A DNA stretch of 64,000 bases from contig JASBVO010000012.1 of NCBI GenBank assembly GCA_029961105.1, forward strand, positions 26,501-90,500, given 5' to 3'. Under the pieces are notes generated by a model that ran no database searches, was not told where the DNA came from, and worked only from the letters and a program-made list of their open reading frames with translations. Below are positions 38,143 to 49,977 of the stretch, in pieces. The translations under genes and the position numbers were made by a program. Within the stretch, counting starts at the first letter, position 1; each line of letters opens with the position of its first letter. The DNA comes from Micrococcus sp. Lineage in GTDB: Bacteria > Actinomycetota > Actinomycetes > Actinomycetales > Micrococcaceae.

Positions 38143-39672
38143 CTACTCCGGCGCGCCCTCCGTCCAGTCCAGCGAACGGTCGATCGCCCGTGCCCAGTGC
38201 TCGAGCAGGTCCTCCCGGTGCCGCGCGTCCATCCTCGGCTCCCAGCGGGCGTCCTCGCGCCACAGTCCGGCGAGCTCGTCCATCCCGGACCACACCCCGG
38301 CCGCCAGTCCCGCCGCGTGGGCGGCCCCGACCGCCGTCGTCTCCACCTGTTCGGGGCGTACCACCGGTACGCCGAGGATGTCGGCCTGGAACTGCATCAG
38401 GTCGTCGTTGACGGTCATGCCGCCGTCCACCCGCAGCTCCTCCGGACGCTGGCCGGTGTCCGCCACCACCGCCTCCAGCACGTCCCGCGACTGGTACGCC
38501 GTGGCCTCCAGGGCGGCCCGGGCGAGGTGCCCGGCCGTGGCGTATCCGGTCAGTCCGGCGATCAGGCCGCGGGCGTCGGGGCGCCAATAGGGGGCGTAGA
38601 GACCGGAGAACGCGGGGACGAAGTAGACGCCCCCGTTGTCCTCCACGGTGCCGGCGAGCGCCTCGACCTCCGCCGAGCTGCGGATGAGGCCCAGGTTGTC
38701 CCGCAGCCACTGCACCAGCGAACCCGCCACCGCCACGGAGCCCTCCAGCGCATAGGCGGCCGGTGCGTCCTCGACCTGGTAGGCCACCGTGGTGACGAGG
38801 CCGTGGGAGGAGGGCTCCGGCGTCGTGCCGGTGTTCTGCAGCAGGAAGCAGCCCGTGCCGTACGTGTTCTTCACGTCGCCGCGGCCGAAGGCCGCCTGGC
38901 CGAAGGTGGCCGCCTGCTGGTCCCCCAGGATCCCGCAGACCGGCACCCCGTTCAGGGGCTCGGCGCCCTCGATGGTGCCGAGTGCCCCGACGGACGGGTG
39001 GATCCGGGGCAGCATCGAGGCGGCCAGGTCGGGATCGATGCCGAAGACCGCGGCGAGGTCCTCATCCCAGTCGAGGGTGTCCAGGCCCATGAGCAGCGTG
39101 CGCGAGGCGTTGGTGACGTCCGTGGCGTGGACGCCGCCGTCCGTTCCACCGGTGAGGTTCCACAGCAGCCAGCTGTCGATGGTGCCGGCGCGCAGCCGGC
39201 CGTTGCGCGCCAGGTCCGCTGCCTCCGGGACGTGGTCGAGGATCCAGGAGATCTTCCCCGCGGCGAAGTAGGAGGCCAGGGGCAGCCCGGTGCGGGCGCG
39301 GACGGCGTCCTCGTGGCCGTCGGCGCGGAGCCGGGCCATGAGCGCGTCGGTGCGCGAGTCCTGCCAGACCAGCGCGCGGTGGACGGGCCGGCCGGTGTCC
39401 GCGTCCCATAGCACGGTCGTCTCGCGCTGGTTCGTGATCCCGACGGCGGCGATGTCCCCCGGGCGCATTCGGGCGCGGGTCAGTGCCAGCCCGCTCAGCT
39501 CCCGGGTGTTCTCCCAGATCTCCACCGGGTCGTGCTCCACCCAGCCCGGGCGCGGGAAGTGCTGGCGGTGCTCACGCTGGGCGCTGGCGACGATGGTGCC
39601 GGACTGGTCCATCACCACGACGCGGGTGGAGGTGGTGCCCTGGTCGATGCTGATCACGGCGCTGGGAGGCAT
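38143..39672 (-). CDS. glpK: Glycerol kinase
   Basis: Phosphorylates glycerol to glycerol-3-phosphate. 509 residues of the FGGY family: [21 protein letters not shown] at the start, [28 protein letters not shown], the FGGY signature region [12 protein letters not shown], and C-terminal [23 protein letters not shown] 39672 is chosen from the family start. No glpF or glpD gene is adjacent, although an aquaporin lies 5 kb away in the accessory region. The 185 bases upstream separate it from a divergent lipoprotein gene. Confidence 0.96.
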   Translation of the reverse strand: MPPSAVISIDQGTTSTRVVVMDQSGTIVASAQREHRQHFPRPGWVEHDPVEIWENTRELSGLALTRARMRPGDIAAVGITNQRETTVLWDADTGRPVHRALVWQDSRTDALMARLRADGHEDAVRARTGLPLASYFAAGKISWILDHVPEAADLARNGRLRAGTIDSWLLWNLTGGTDGGVHATDVTNASRTLLMGLDTLDWDEDLAAVFGIDPDLAASMLPRIHPSVGALGTIEGAEPLNGVPVCGILGDQQAATFGQAAFGRGDVKNTYGTGCFLLQNTGTTPEPSSHGLVTTVAYQVEDAPAAYALEGSVAVAGSLVQWLRDNLGLIRSSAEVEALAGTVEDNGGVYFVPAFSGLYAPYWRPDARGLIAGLTGYATAGHLARAALEATAYQSRDVLEAVVADTGQRPEELRVDGGMTVNDDLMQFQADILGVPVVRPEQVETTAVGAAHAAGLAAGVWSGMDELAGLWREDARWEPRMDARHREDLLEHWARAIDRSLDWTEGAPE

Positions 39673-39857
39673 GGCGGCAGGATACCGGCTGTGGACAACC
39701 CGGGCGTTGACTGGGGCCGCTGTGCTTGAATGGTCGTTGTGGCCCGGGACACGGGATGGCCGGGCCCGTGATCGGTTGAACTGCTGGGGGGATGGCAGGC
39801 CGAGGCGTAGGAACGCCGTGCGGTGGCCGGCCTCATGGCCTGACGGGGGGTTCCTCG

Positions 39858-40595
39858 ATGACTGCACCTGTGACCTTGCCACTCCTGAGGCGATGGCCCG
39901 CGCGAGTCGGAGGCGCCGTGGCAGTGCTGGCGTTGGCGCTGACCGGCTGTGGCGGGGCCGATGACCCGGAGACCGGCGCCCCGGTGAGCACGGAGTCCAG
40001 CTCGGGTGGTGCTTCGCCGGCGCCGAACGGGCCTGCCGGCTCTGGGAGTTCAGGAAGCTCCCCGGCGTCTGTTGACTTATCACCGGAGGCCTCGGCCGAT
40101 GCGTTCGTGCCGGCGTCCTCTGAGGGGCCCGCCCAGAACATGCCGGTGCCTGAAATGCCCGAGGAGGCGAGGGAGCGGACAAAGGAAGGACTGGAGGCCG
40201 CGCTGAAGTACTGGTGGGAAGCCAACTACTTCCTGAAGTCGACAGGCAACGCTGCTCCCCTCCTCGAGGTCTCCGCCGATTCCTGCGAAATCTGCAACGA
40301 GATCGGTGACTCGTGGCCAGCTATTTACGAGGCTTCAGGTTGGGCGGACATGGAAATGATCGTTGTTGACGTGCTCGATATTCGGTTTACGTCTGGGAGC
40401 TCGCCGACCCTGCTGACATTTGAAATCACGGACGGGCCTTCCCTTCTCTACCGTCCGGGCGGTGAGCTGGTGAAAGACGGATCCTTGACAGAACGCCAGA
40501 CGTCATATTGGTCAGGTACGGCGACCTACTCGACAGAAAAACGCCACTGGGTCATCGAAGACTTGCGTCTCGTCAGGACAGCTGATGAGGACTAG
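39858..40595 (+). CDS. DUF6318-like secreted lipoprotein
   Basis: 245 residues. The signal peptide ends in lipobox LTGC (Cys31), then a Ser/Gly/Pro-rich linker to about residue 80. The domain begins [21 protein letters not shown] and includes [10 protein letters not shown] and a CEICNEIG Cys pair, which resembles the actinobacterial DUF6318 family (function unknown, often next to secreted PKD-domain proteins). The 3' part has lower GC and unusual codons compared with neighbours. The stop overlaps the next gene by 11 bases. ATG 39858 is chosen so that the signal peptide is N-terminal. Confidence 0.75.
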   Translation: MTAPVTLPLLRRWPARVGGAVAVLALALTGCGGADDPETGAPVSTESSSGGASPAPNGPAGSGSSGSSPASVDLSPEASADAFVPASSEGPAQNMPVPEMPEEARERTKEGLEAALKYWWEANYFLKSTGNAAPLLEVSADSCEICNEIGDSWPAIYEASGWADMEMIVVDVLDIRFTSGSSPTLLTFEITDGPSLLYRPGGELVKDGSLTERQTSYWSGTATYSTEKRHWVIEDLRLVRTADED

Positions 40596-41592
40596 AACCT
40601 CAATTTCAAAGTTCTTGATCATTGTTCTATTGCTCACACAGATACTGCTTCAAGCTTCACCGGCTGCGGCACAAGATGATCCGTTCGAGAACGTCTCCAC
40701 GTCTGCAGCAGAGGATGGTTTCAGTGTCGGGGCAAGCAAGCAAGGGGAACCTGAGTCAGCCGTGCCCAACGACTCACCCGCCGCGCCAAAGGCGACTCCT
40801 CGGCATGCGTCGACGTCTAAGCCGTCACCTACAGATACTGAAGCGGCTAGCGTGATTCACATTCTGCAGCCATATTGCTTCACTAGTGCTGTCGATAATG
40901 CCACAGGCTCCCAAGAATGCCTCCAGGTGGAATCCCTGCTTTGCACTGAGCCCGGAAGCCGGTATGTAGTCCCAGCAGCATTCAACGTCCGGAATCCTGG
41001 ACAGGTCACCACAACGGGAGAACCATTCTGCTCTGCACCGTCAGAACCCGTTGTCGCCGATCCTCGCGCGGCAGAACCAGAAGCCCTGCCCATGCCGGTC
41101 GTGACGCTGGCGGACTTCCGGCGCCTGGACATCAAGCCCTCCAAGATCGAGTCCGACTCCGGTGGGTTCGGACTGATCCGGGCCCACACGAACTTCTACG
41201 CCACCGAGGAACGCCAGACGCTTAACACGACCATGCTCGGGCAGCAGGTGGCCATCCAAGCCATCCCGGTGCAGTGGACCTTCGACTACGGCGACGGCAG
41301 CGCACCTCTGGTCAGCACCACTCCGGGCGGGCCACAGCGGGAGTTCAACCAGCAGACCACGACCTCTCACGCCTACCAGCGCACCGGCATCTTCCCGGTC
41401 ACCGTGGCCACCGCCTACCGCGGCCAGTTCTCCGTCAACGGCGGACCGTGGATCGCCATCCCCGGTACCGCCAGTGTGCCCAGCGCCCCGGCCCGGGCCG
41501 ACATCTGGCGTTCCGAGGCCAAGAACGTCGCCGAGGACTGCCACCAGAACCCGGAGGGCTGGGCCTGCGAGAGCCCCTTCATCGAGGACTGA
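40585..41592 (+). CDS. Secreted protein with C-terminal PKD-like domain
   Basis: 335 residues: a signal peptide (SKFLIIVLLLTQILL, cleavage near SPAAAQ), a variable Ser/Pro/Thr-rich part to about residue 90, four or so cysteines (YCFTS, ECLQ, LLCTE, PFCSA), and a conserved C-terminal part starting MPVVTLADFRRLDIKPSK, with WTFDYGDGSAPLVSTTPGG and a Tyr-rich PKD-like fold ending in a Cys-containing tail. The first 150 codons are about 56% GC, the last 180 about 67%, with the change near 41040. It is translationally coupled to the lipoprotein. Together they probably work at the cell surface; the role is unknown. Confidence 0.75.
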   Translation: MRTRTSISKFLIIVLLLTQILLQASPAAAQDDPFENVSTSAAEDGFSVGASKQGEPESAVPNDSPAAPKATPRHASTSKPSPTDTEAASVIHILQPYCFTSAVDNATGSQECLQVESLLCTEPGSRYVVPAAFNVRNPGQVTTTGEPFCSAPSEPVVADPRAAEPEALPMPVVTLADFRRLDIKPSKIESDSGGFGLIRAHTNFYATEERQTLNTTMLGQQVAIQAIPVQWTFDYGDGSAPLVSTTPGGPQREFNQQTTTSHAYQRTGIFPVTVATAYRGQFSVNGGPWIAIPGTASVPSAPARADIWRSEAKNVAEDCHQNPEGWACESPFIED

Positions 41593-41653
41593 CCTCGTCC
41601 GGTTCAAGACGATGCTCGAACTCCCTGGCCCTCGGGATCGGTACGCTGGCCGT

Positions 41654-42748
41654 GTGGACATCGAGAGCACCCCAGACGGCAGGCGCCCGCTGCCCATCCG
41701 GCTACGGGACCGTTTTCTCGTCCCGCCGGCGCCACGCGACACGGCGGTGATCACTGGTCGCCCGGCGCGGACGCCGGAGCGCTTGATGGTCGACGTGCCG
41801 GACCCCGTCTCGGGCCGCGCTACCCCCGTCGCCGTCTGGCACTACGCCGTGGAACGCGACCGGGTGCCGGAGGATCGCATCGCGCCGATGGTCATGGTCC
41901 ATGGCTTTCGCGGTGACCACCACGGCCTGGCACTCCTGGCAGATTGCCTCCCCGACACCGAGATCTACCTCCCCGAACTGCCCGGATTCGGCCACTCCCC
42001 TGCCTTCCCGGACGCCGAGCACACCGTCGCCCACTACGCCACGGCAGTGGGCCACGCCGTGGAGGCACTCGGTCTGGTCCCGGTCCCCGCAGCCGGTCGC
42101 CGCTCCGCCTTCCCCGAGACTACGGCAGCACCGCCCGTCCTGCTGGGCCACTCCTTCGGTTCGGTGGTCGCCTCCCACCTGGCGGCGGAGCAACCCTCGC
42201 GCTGGAGTGGGCTCGCCCTCGTCAACCCGATCTGCGAGCCGGCCCTGTCGGCCGAAGGTACCCCCTCAGAACGAGCGCTGGCCCAGCTGGCCCAGGCCTA
42301 CTACGCCGCCTCCGCCGCCCTCCCAGAGCCGCTGGGGATGGCTCTGCTGTCCTCCCCGCTGATCGTCTGGTTCACCGGGACGGTCATGGCCAAGACCGAG
42401 GACCGCCACACGCTCGCGTACCTGCATGACCAGCACCAGAGCTACTTCTCCGCCTTCGACCACCGACGCGTGCTCGTGGAGTCCTTCCGCGCGTCGATCA
42501 CGGGCACGGTCCTGGACGTCGCCGCACAGTTGGAGCTGCCGGTCCTGCTCGTCGCGGGAGCTCAGGACGAACTCGGCTCGGTGCCCGGTCAGGAACACCT
42601 GGCGCGCCGGATCGGTGAGGTCTCGCCTCGCGTCCGGCTGGAAATGCTCGACGGCGTCGGGCACCTCATCCACTACGAACGGGCCCCCGAGGCGGCTGGG
42701 CTGATCCGGCAGTTCCAGCGCGAGACACGTCCCGCACACCACGACTAA
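41654..42748 (+). CDS. Alpha/beta hydrolase
   Basis: 364 residues with the alpha/beta hydrolase fold: oxyanion region MVMVHGFRGDHHGL, YLPELPGFGHSP, nucleophile elbow GHSFGS, Asp in VAGAQDELGS and His in DGVGHLIHYERAP. Start is GTG 41654: TACGCT lies 4 bases before it and looks like a -10, which implies a leaderless mRNA; an ATG at 41612 is the alternative. The last 4 bases overlap the end of the convergent DUF222 gene. Substrate unknown. Confidence 0.85.
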   Translation: MDIESTPDGRRPLPIRLRDRFLVPPAPRDTAVITGRPARTPERLMVDVPDPVSGRATPVAVWHYAVERDRVPEDRIAPMVMVHGFRGDHHGLALLADCLPDTEIYLPELPGFGHSPAFPDAEHTVAHYATAVGHAVEALGLVPVPAAGRRSAFPETTAAPPVLLGHSFGSVVASHLAAEQPSRWSGLALVNPICEPALSAEGTPSERALAQLAQAYYAASAALPEPLGMALLSSPLIVWFTGTVMAKTEDRHTLAYLHDQHQSYFSAFDHRRVLVESFRASITGTVLDVAAQLELPVLLVAGAQDELGSVPGQEHLARRIGEVSPRVRLEMLDGVGHLIHYERAPEAAGLIRQFQRETRPAHHD

Positions 42749-44406
42749 GCGGCAGCGAGGTACAGGGCCAGGTGGGCTTCGGGCAGGCTGATGCCGTCGG
42801 GCGCCGGGATCCATGGTTCATCAGCCGGCCGAGGCGGCAACGTGATGTCCGCCGCCTCCATGGGGATGGGTTTGCCTCGATGCCGATCCCGTGTGGCCCG
42901 CGGAAAGACCACCTCTGGCGTCGGCAGACCGGGCGGCCAGGCTGGTCGGGTAGGTCGGACCGGAGGGATCACCGGCCCTGTGGCCTTCTGATAGCGGTGG
43001 CCGGTCGGCGTGACGACCTCAAGGCCGGACGTGGATCCGTGGTGAGTCCATCCGGGATTCTCCTTGGTGTAGTTGCACCGTGCGCACAGCCCAGAGGCGT
43101 TCTCCCAGTCGGTGGCCCCGCCGTCCCGGGCCGGGGTGGCGTGGTCGATGTGACGGATGGGGGCGTCGCACCAGGGGGTGCGGCAGGTGTCCTCCCGCAG
43201 GATCACCATCCGGCGCAGCATCCCGCTGAACTCCCGGCGCCTGGAGTCCATGCCGACCAGCTGCCCGGTGGCCGGCTCGGTGTAGAGCCGGCGCAGGAAC
43301 ACCTCCGCGGCGCTGTCCCGGATCGCGTCCCGGGCCGTGCCGGCCGGTACCGGGCCGTGCCCGATGAGCCAGGCCGGGACGCCGTCCCCGGCCAGCAGGG
43401 CGCGGTCGGTCATCACCAGGTGCACCTCCACGGGCACGTCCTGGGCGGTGCGCTGGCCGGTGACGCGTTCGACGAGCAGGTCGGCCATGACCTGGTCCTG
43501 GGTGCGTTCGGCGGCCGTACCGGTGCCCACGGTGCTCGCCGCGGCGCGCTGGAGGTTCGCCCGGCAGGCCACGGCCTGCGTCATCGGCAGCAGCGCGGTC
43601 AGGTAGGCCATCCCGCCCGGGGCCGGCCGCACCGAGACCCGGCGCTCGCTCACCGCCCGCTCGGCGTGCCTCACCGCCGCGGCCGGGTCCAGGCGCTGGG
43701 CGTGGGCGCGCGCCTCGCCAGCGAGGCGATGGTTTCCCAACTCAGCCAACCGGTCGGCCATCAGTGCGTCCACCTCGCGGCGTTCCAGCCGCGGAAGCCA
43801 CGAGGTCTCCTTCACCATGAGGGACGCCTTGTACTCTGAGATCTCCCCACGACGCAAGGCCTCACGTGTGCACGGCAAGTCGTCCATCAGCGTCCGGGCA
43901 ATGCTGAGTTCCCTCGAGCCCCGGGACGGGGACTCGCGGCGAGCGAGGGCGACCTCGGCCGCCACACCCCATCCCCGCTCCGCGGCCGGCACCCCACGGG
44001 CACCTTCCTCCTCGCAGCGCAGCGCGTACAGCGCCTCGGTCTGGAGCACCTGGGCCGCAGCGCAGGCCGCCTTCACCCGCTCCAGGCCACTGATCCAGTC
44101 CACCGCCTCGGCCTCGGTCATGGCGGCCGGAAGATCACCCAGCGTCTCCACGAGCTGGGACAGGTGGTGCGCCTCGCGCAGAGGGTCTGGCCAGGGCGCC
44201 GATGACGGGGACCCGGACGCCTCATCCCATGACGCGGTTCCGTGCTGGGGCGTTGCCGGACCTGATGACGCTGGCACACCCGTGAGCGGTGAGGAGCCCG
44301 CCGGGACGGACGTCGCCAGGAACGACGACGAGGAGCGGGTCATGCTGGTGCGATCGATGAGGTCACCACCGTCCATCGCCTGCCGCAGTCCGTTCGTCTC
44401 GTCCAT
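42745..44406 (-). CDS. DUF222 and HNH endonuclease domain protein
   Basis: 553 residues: an N-terminal DUF222 domain (about 85-330) and a C-terminal HNH domain with CRTPWCDAPIRHIDHATPARDGG, then LCARCNYTKENPGW. This is a very common multi-copy family in actinobacteria, sometimes associated with mobile DNA (group II-like or 13E12 repeats in mycobacteria). All HNH Cys and His positions seem present, so the nuclease may be active. It is convergent with the hydrolase gene (4-base overlap) and lies 145 bases downstream of priA. Confidence 0.9.
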   Translation of the reverse strand: MDETNGLRQAMDGGDLIDRTSMTRSSSSFLATSVPAGSSPLTGVPASSGPATPQHGTASWDEASGSPSSAPWPDPLREAHHLSQLVETLGDLPAAMTEAEAVDWISGLERVKAACAAAQVLQTEALYALRCEEEGARGVPAAERGWGVAAEVALARRESPSRGSRELSIARTLMDDLPCTREALRRGEISEYKASLMVKETSWLPRLERREVDALMADRLAELGNHRLAGEARAHAQRLDPAAAVRHAERAVSERRVSVRPAPGGMAYLTALLPMTQAVACRANLQRAAASTVGTGTAAERTQDQVMADLLVERVTGQRTAQDVPVEVHLVMTDRALLAGDGVPAWLIGHGPVPAGTARDAIRDSAAEVFLRRLYTEPATGQLVGMDSRRREFSGMLRRMVILREDTCRTPWCDAPIRHIDHATPARDGGATDWENASGLCARCNYTKENPGWTHHGSTSGLEVVTPTGHRYQKATGPVIPPVRPTRPAWPPGLPTPEVVFPRATRDRHRGKPIPMEAADITLPPRPADEPWIPAPDGISLPEAHLALYLAAA

Positions 44407-44550
44407 AGCACCACAGTAGAAAGGGCCGCGGACACGATAAGAGGGATGTCCCGGACTGTGGACGGCCGTCGATCATGCAACCGCCGATCAATCGGCCGAG
44501 GGAATTTCGAGCACGCCAACCGTACGGCGGCGCCCCACGTCCGAGACCGG

Positions 44551-46838
44551 CTACGGCAGGTCCACGGGGTCGATGCGCAACCGCACCGGTTCGGTCAGCC
44601 GCCGGGCACTTGCCGCCGCCCGTGCGGCCCGCAGCGACTCCACCACCCGGCGCGCCGCCGAGTAGGGAAAGAACAGTAACGCCCGGTGGCGGACCGGTCC
44701 GGCGGTGCCGTCGGCCGCGGCCGGCCCCCAGCCGGAGCCTTCGTCACTCACCGGCACCGGTCCCACCCAGGGCAGGGGCGCGGTTCCGCCGAGGGGCCCG
44801 GCGAGCTCCAGGAAGCTGGCGACGGCGTCAGCCGGGCCGGACACCTCGGCCATGCGCACCGCCGGCGGCAGGCCGAGTTCCCGGCGCTCGGCCAGCTGCC
44901 GCGAGGCATAGCCCGCCGCGTCCATGCGCACCAGAGCGCCCACCACGTCCTCCTGAGAGGCTGTCACCACCGCCACTCCGCCGTCCTGCCGCGGCCGGAC
45001 CAGCGCTGCGGCCGCGAACCACCGCGCCAGCACCTGCCCCGGGGTGCGCAGTCCCTCCCGTTGCAGCTGGTTGTCACCGTCGAGCAACAAGGCCGCGGCG
45101 TAGCCGCCCTCCGCGACAGGCTCCGCCCCGATGGTCGCCACCACGAGCGCCGGAGTGCCGTCCACGGTCGAGAGGATGTGGTCTCCGGAGGAGGACAGGA
45201 TCGGCGTGTCCGGGAAGGCCCGGCCCAGCTCGTCGGCGGTGCGGTCCACGCCGCGCGAGCCGGCACGCAACCGGCGGCTGCCGCACTGGGGGCACTCGTA
45301 CTGGCGCTCCCGCCGTCCACACCACCGGCAGGCGGTCTCGTTCCGGGCGGACGCCGTCCGGTCCGGGTACCCCAGCGGTCCGGTGCAGTGCCTGCACCGA
45401 GCCGGCGTGCCGCAGTCCTGGCAGCTCAGGGCCGGAATGAACCCGCTGCGTCCGACCTGCACGAGCACCGGTCCGGGCTCACCGTGCCGGCCCTCGAGTC
45501 CTTCCCGGGCGGCCTTCCACGCGGCCTGCGGCAGTCGGGCGCGGGCCAGCAGCGGATCCCGCTCGGACTCCCAGGAGTCGGCCGTGGCCACCACGCGCGG
45601 GGTAGCGGCATGCACCGTCTGGCGATCGACGGCGAGCTCTCCCAGCCAGCCGGACTCGACCAGCCGCTGCACCTCGGGTGTCCGGGACGTGGACGCCAGC
45701 AGCACCCCGGCCCCGGCCTGCTCAGAGCGCAGCAGGGCGACCTCCCGGACATGCTGGTAGGGCGCCCGCGGCTCGGAGTGGAGGGCGTCGTCGTCGTTCC
45801 AGACGGCGACCAGCCCCAGGTCCGGCACGGGCGCCCAGATCGCGGACCGGGTGCCCACCGCGATCCGGCGCTGGCCTCGCCGCAGTTGGAGGAAGGCGCG
45901 GTAACGGGGGGTGGGGCCGTCATCGGCGGTCAGCCGGGCATACGCGCCGGCGCCCACCCGGCGGTCCAGTGCCCGGCAGAGCCGGTCCAGGTCCCGCTGG
46001 TCGGGCACCACCACGACGGCGGCCCGGTCGGCTTCAGCGGTGCGCGCGGCCGCATCGGCGAGCAGGGTGGCGGAGTCCCAACTGCCGTGCGCGCTCGGCA
46101 CCGTCAGGGCCGCCCTGGGCCCCTCGCCGGCAGTGACCTGCCGGAAGAACGAGGGCGCGTCGTGCACCCGGGTCCAGTCGAAGCGGCTGCCGGGCTCGGG
46201 TTGGAACACGGGCTCCGGCTGGACAGCAGGCTCGGTGTCGTTGTCGGTCACGGGCCGGTCCGCGTCGGCATGGGGGCCGGCGTCCATGGCCGGTCCGGCG
46301 TCCGGCCCGGGGCCGGTGACCGGTTCGGCGGGCAGGTCCTCGGACGGGGCGGGCTGCGTGGCCGCCGCCTGAGCGGGTTCAGCACTGCCGACCGCTTCCG
46401 GCGCCTCGGCCTCGGCGTCCATCTGCTTCTCCACCCGGGCCACGCGGGGCGGCACGGCCACCCGGAGCACGTCCGCCACGTTGCCGGCATACCGCGCCGC
46501 GACGGCCCGGGCCAGGTCGAGAACCTCCGGCGCGAGGACCTGCTCGCGGGACACCACGGAACTCAGCGGCAGCAGCTTGGCCCCCGTCGACGGTTCTGCC
46601 CCGCGCGAGACGAGCCAGCCCAGCACGTCCTGGTGGCCGAAGCGCACCCGCACCCGCACGCCCGGGCGGGCGTCGTCGTCGAGGGCGTGCGGCACCAGGT
46701 AATCGAACTCCCGGTCGAGGTGGGGCACCCCCGAGTCCAGCAGGACACGGGCCACGGGATCCTCCGGCCAGCCCCCGGCCACCTCCGGCAGCCCGGCCGC
46801 CGGTGCGGGCAGCGGGATGTGGAAGAGGGGCTCCTCGG

Positions 46839-46842
<4 letters not shown>
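44551..46842 (-). CDS. priA: PriA-like primosomal protein N' (helicase motifs degenerate)
   Basis: 763 residues. The N-terminal 3'-end binding domain ([21 protein letters not shown]) and the eight-cysteine zinc region ([13 protein letters not shown] to [16 protein letters not shown]) are conserved. The helicase motifs are not: the expected GxTGSGKT is replaced by [14 protein letters not shown], and the DEEH box by NDDDALH. Loss of the ATPase motifs is known for actinobacterial PriA, so it probably acts as a DNA-binding restart protein without unwinding. An Ala/Pro/Glu/Asp-rich insert lies at about 108-190. Start GTG 46842 overlaps the metK stop (GTGA). Confidence 0.88.
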
Positions 46843-48116
<1,274 letters not shown>

Positions 48117-48164
48117 CCGACCATCCTAGCCACGGACGCGGACGCCGGGAGCGGGCCGTCACAG

Positions 48165-49424
48165 TCAGTCCGCGAGCAGGCCCACCAGCTGGTCCACCAC
48201 GGCCGCCGCGACGTCCGCCTTCGAGCCGGCGGCCTGCACCGGATCGCGGCCGTCGGCGAAGAGCATGGTCACCTCGTTGATGTCCTGGCCGAAGCCGAGG
48301 TCCCGGCCGACCTGGTTCACTACGAGCATCTCGCACCCCTTGCGGGCCAGCTTCGCGGCGCCGTGCTCCAGCACGGAGGTGTCGGCGTCACCGGTCTCGG
48401 CGCCGAAGCCGACGATCACGCCGGGCATGGGCACCCCCTCGGCCCGCGCCCGCACGGTCCCGGCCAGGATGTCCGGGGTGCGCTCCAGGTGGATGACCGG
48501 GCTGGAGCCGTCCTCGGCCTTCTTGATCTTGGACTCCACGTACTCGGTGGGCCGGAAGTCGGCGACGGCGGCGGCCATGATCAGCGCATCGGCGTCCGCG
48601 CACTGGGCCATGACGGCGTCGTGGAGTTCCTGCGTGGACTCCACACGGGTCACCGCGGCACCGGAGGGCGGTTCGACGGACATGGCCCCCCCGATGAAGC
48701 GGACGGTGGCACCGGCGGCCGCGGCGGCCTGCGCCAGGGCCACGCCCTGCTTGCCGGAGGAGCGGTTGCCCAGGTAGCGGACCGGGTCCAGTGCCTCCCG
48801 GGTGCCGCCGGCGGTCACGACGACGGTGCGTCCGGCCAGCGGCCCGGTCGCCGTGCCGGGACCGGGCTGGGATCCCGGGCCCGGCGCCGCACCCGGCGCC
48901 GGGCGCATCAGTCGCTGTGCCTCGGCCCAGATGCGCTCGGGCTCGGGAAAGCGTCCGGGGCCGGAGTCCAGGCCGGTGAGCCGGCCGGAGTCGGGGTCCA
49001 GGACGGTGATGCCGCGGGAGCGCAGGGTCGCCACGTTGGCGACGGTCGCGGGGTTCTGCCACATCTCGGTGTGCATGGCCGGGACCACGAGCACGGGGCA
49101 GGTGGCGGTGAGCAGGACGTTGCCCAGCAGGTCCGGGGCCAGCCCGGCGGCGGCGCGGGCCATCGCGTCAGCGGTCGCCGGGGCCACGACGACCAGCTCG
49201 GCCTCACGCCCCAGCCGGACGTGGTTGACGGTCTCCACGGCCTCGAAGGTGTCCGTGCGGACCGGACGGCCGGAGAGGGCCTCCCAGGTGGCCTTGCCCA
49301 CGAAGCCGAGCGCCGCCGGCGTGGGGACCACGTCCACGGTATGGCCGGCCTCGGTCATCAGGCGCAGCAGCAGCGCGGACTTGTACGCGGCGATCCCGCC
49401 GGTGACTCCCAGGACGATCCTCAT
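48165..49424 (-). CDS. coaBC: Bifunctional phosphopantothenoylcysteine decarboxylase/synthetase
   Basis: Two consecutive steps of coenzyme A synthesis. 419 residues: the N-terminal CoaC flavoprotein domain (VTGGIAAYKSALLLRLM; catalytic His in ETVNHVRLG; PAMHTEMW) and the C-terminal CoaB domain (VVVTAGGTREALDPVRYLGN, then NRSSGKQGVALAQAA). A Gly/Pro-rich linker (about 177-200) separates them. It lies between rpoZ (7 bases upstream) and metK, the standard actinobacterial order. Confidence 0.96.
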   Translation of the reverse strand: MRIVLGVTGGIAAYKSALLLRLMTEAGHTVDVVPTPAALGFVGKATWEALSGRPVRTDTFEAVETVNHVRLGREAELVVVAPATADAMARAAAGLAPDLLGNVLLTATCPVLVVPAMHTEMWQNPATVANVATLRSRGITVLDPDSGRLTGLDSGPGRFPEPERIWAEAQRLMRPAPGAAPGPGSQPGPGTATGPLAGRTVVVTAGGTREALDPVRYLGNRSSGKQGVALAQAAAAAGATVRFIGGAMSVEPPSGAAVTRVESTQELHDAVMAQCADADALIMAAAVADFRPTEYVESKIKKAEDGSSPVIHLERTPDILAGTVRARAEGVPMPGVIVGFGAETGDADTSVLEHGAAKLARKGCEMLVVNQVGRDLGFGQDINEVTMLFADGRDPVQAAGSKADVAAAVVDQLVGLLAD

Positions 49425-49431
49425 CGGGCGA

Positions 49432-49929
49432 TCAGGACTGGTGGTCGGCCTCGTCGTCGGTGCCCTCGGTCGTGGTGCCGTCCAGGTCCGTGCTGATGGC
49501 CTCCTCGGCGACCGGGGACTCGTCCGTGGCGCTGCCCGGATCGGTGGTGGCGTCCGGGACCTCGGTATCGGTCAGGAAGCCCTCGCCGGAGAAGCCGGCA
49601 TCGGAGAAGTCGGCGTCGTCGGAACCCGGCAGGTCGAAGGCGCCGAAGTCACCGGACTCCTCGGCCGCGATCTGCTCCTCGGTCATCGGGGTGGCCTCGA
49701 GCAGGTCCTCCTCGATCTCGCGCAGGGAGATGGACAGCGGCTTCTCGTTGAGCTTGGTGTCGACCAGCGGGCCGACGTACTCGAACAGCCCCTCGTGGAG
49801 CTGTGAGTAGTAGGCGTTGATCTGCCGGGCGCGCTTGGCGGCGAAGAGCACCAGGGCGTACTTGGAGTCAACCTTCTCCAGCAGGGTGTCGATGGGTGGG
49901 TTGACGATGCCTTCGTACTGTTCGGTCAC
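49432..49929 (-). CDS. rpoZ: RNA polymerase omega subunit with acidic C-terminal extension
   Basis: Promotes assembly of RNA polymerase. Residues 1-95 are the omega fold: [38 protein letters not shown] and [16 protein letters not shown] further 70-80 residues form a strongly acidic tail rich in Asp, Glu, Ser and Thr, giving 165 residues against about 110 in many relatives. GTG 49929 is preferred because GGAG sits 6 bases before it; an in-frame GTG 4 codons earlier is possible. It is between gmk and coaBC. Confidence 0.9.
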   Translation of the reverse strand: MTEQYEGIVNPPIDTLLEKVDSKYALVLFAAKRARQINAYYSQLHEGLFEYVGPLVDTKLNEKPLSISLREIEEDLLEATPMTEEQIAAEESGDFGAFDLPGSDDADFSDAGFSGEGFLTDTEVPDATTDPGSATDESPVAEEAISTDLDGTTTEGTDDEADHQS

Positions 49930-49977
49930 AGGGTTCTCCACTGTTGTCTGTCGGTTGTCCGCTGCTGTAGCCGCGGC

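Noticed and set aside
48117..48164. SAM riboswitch upstream of metK
   Set aside because: The gap to coaBC is only 48 bases, too short, and lacks SAM aptamer motifs.
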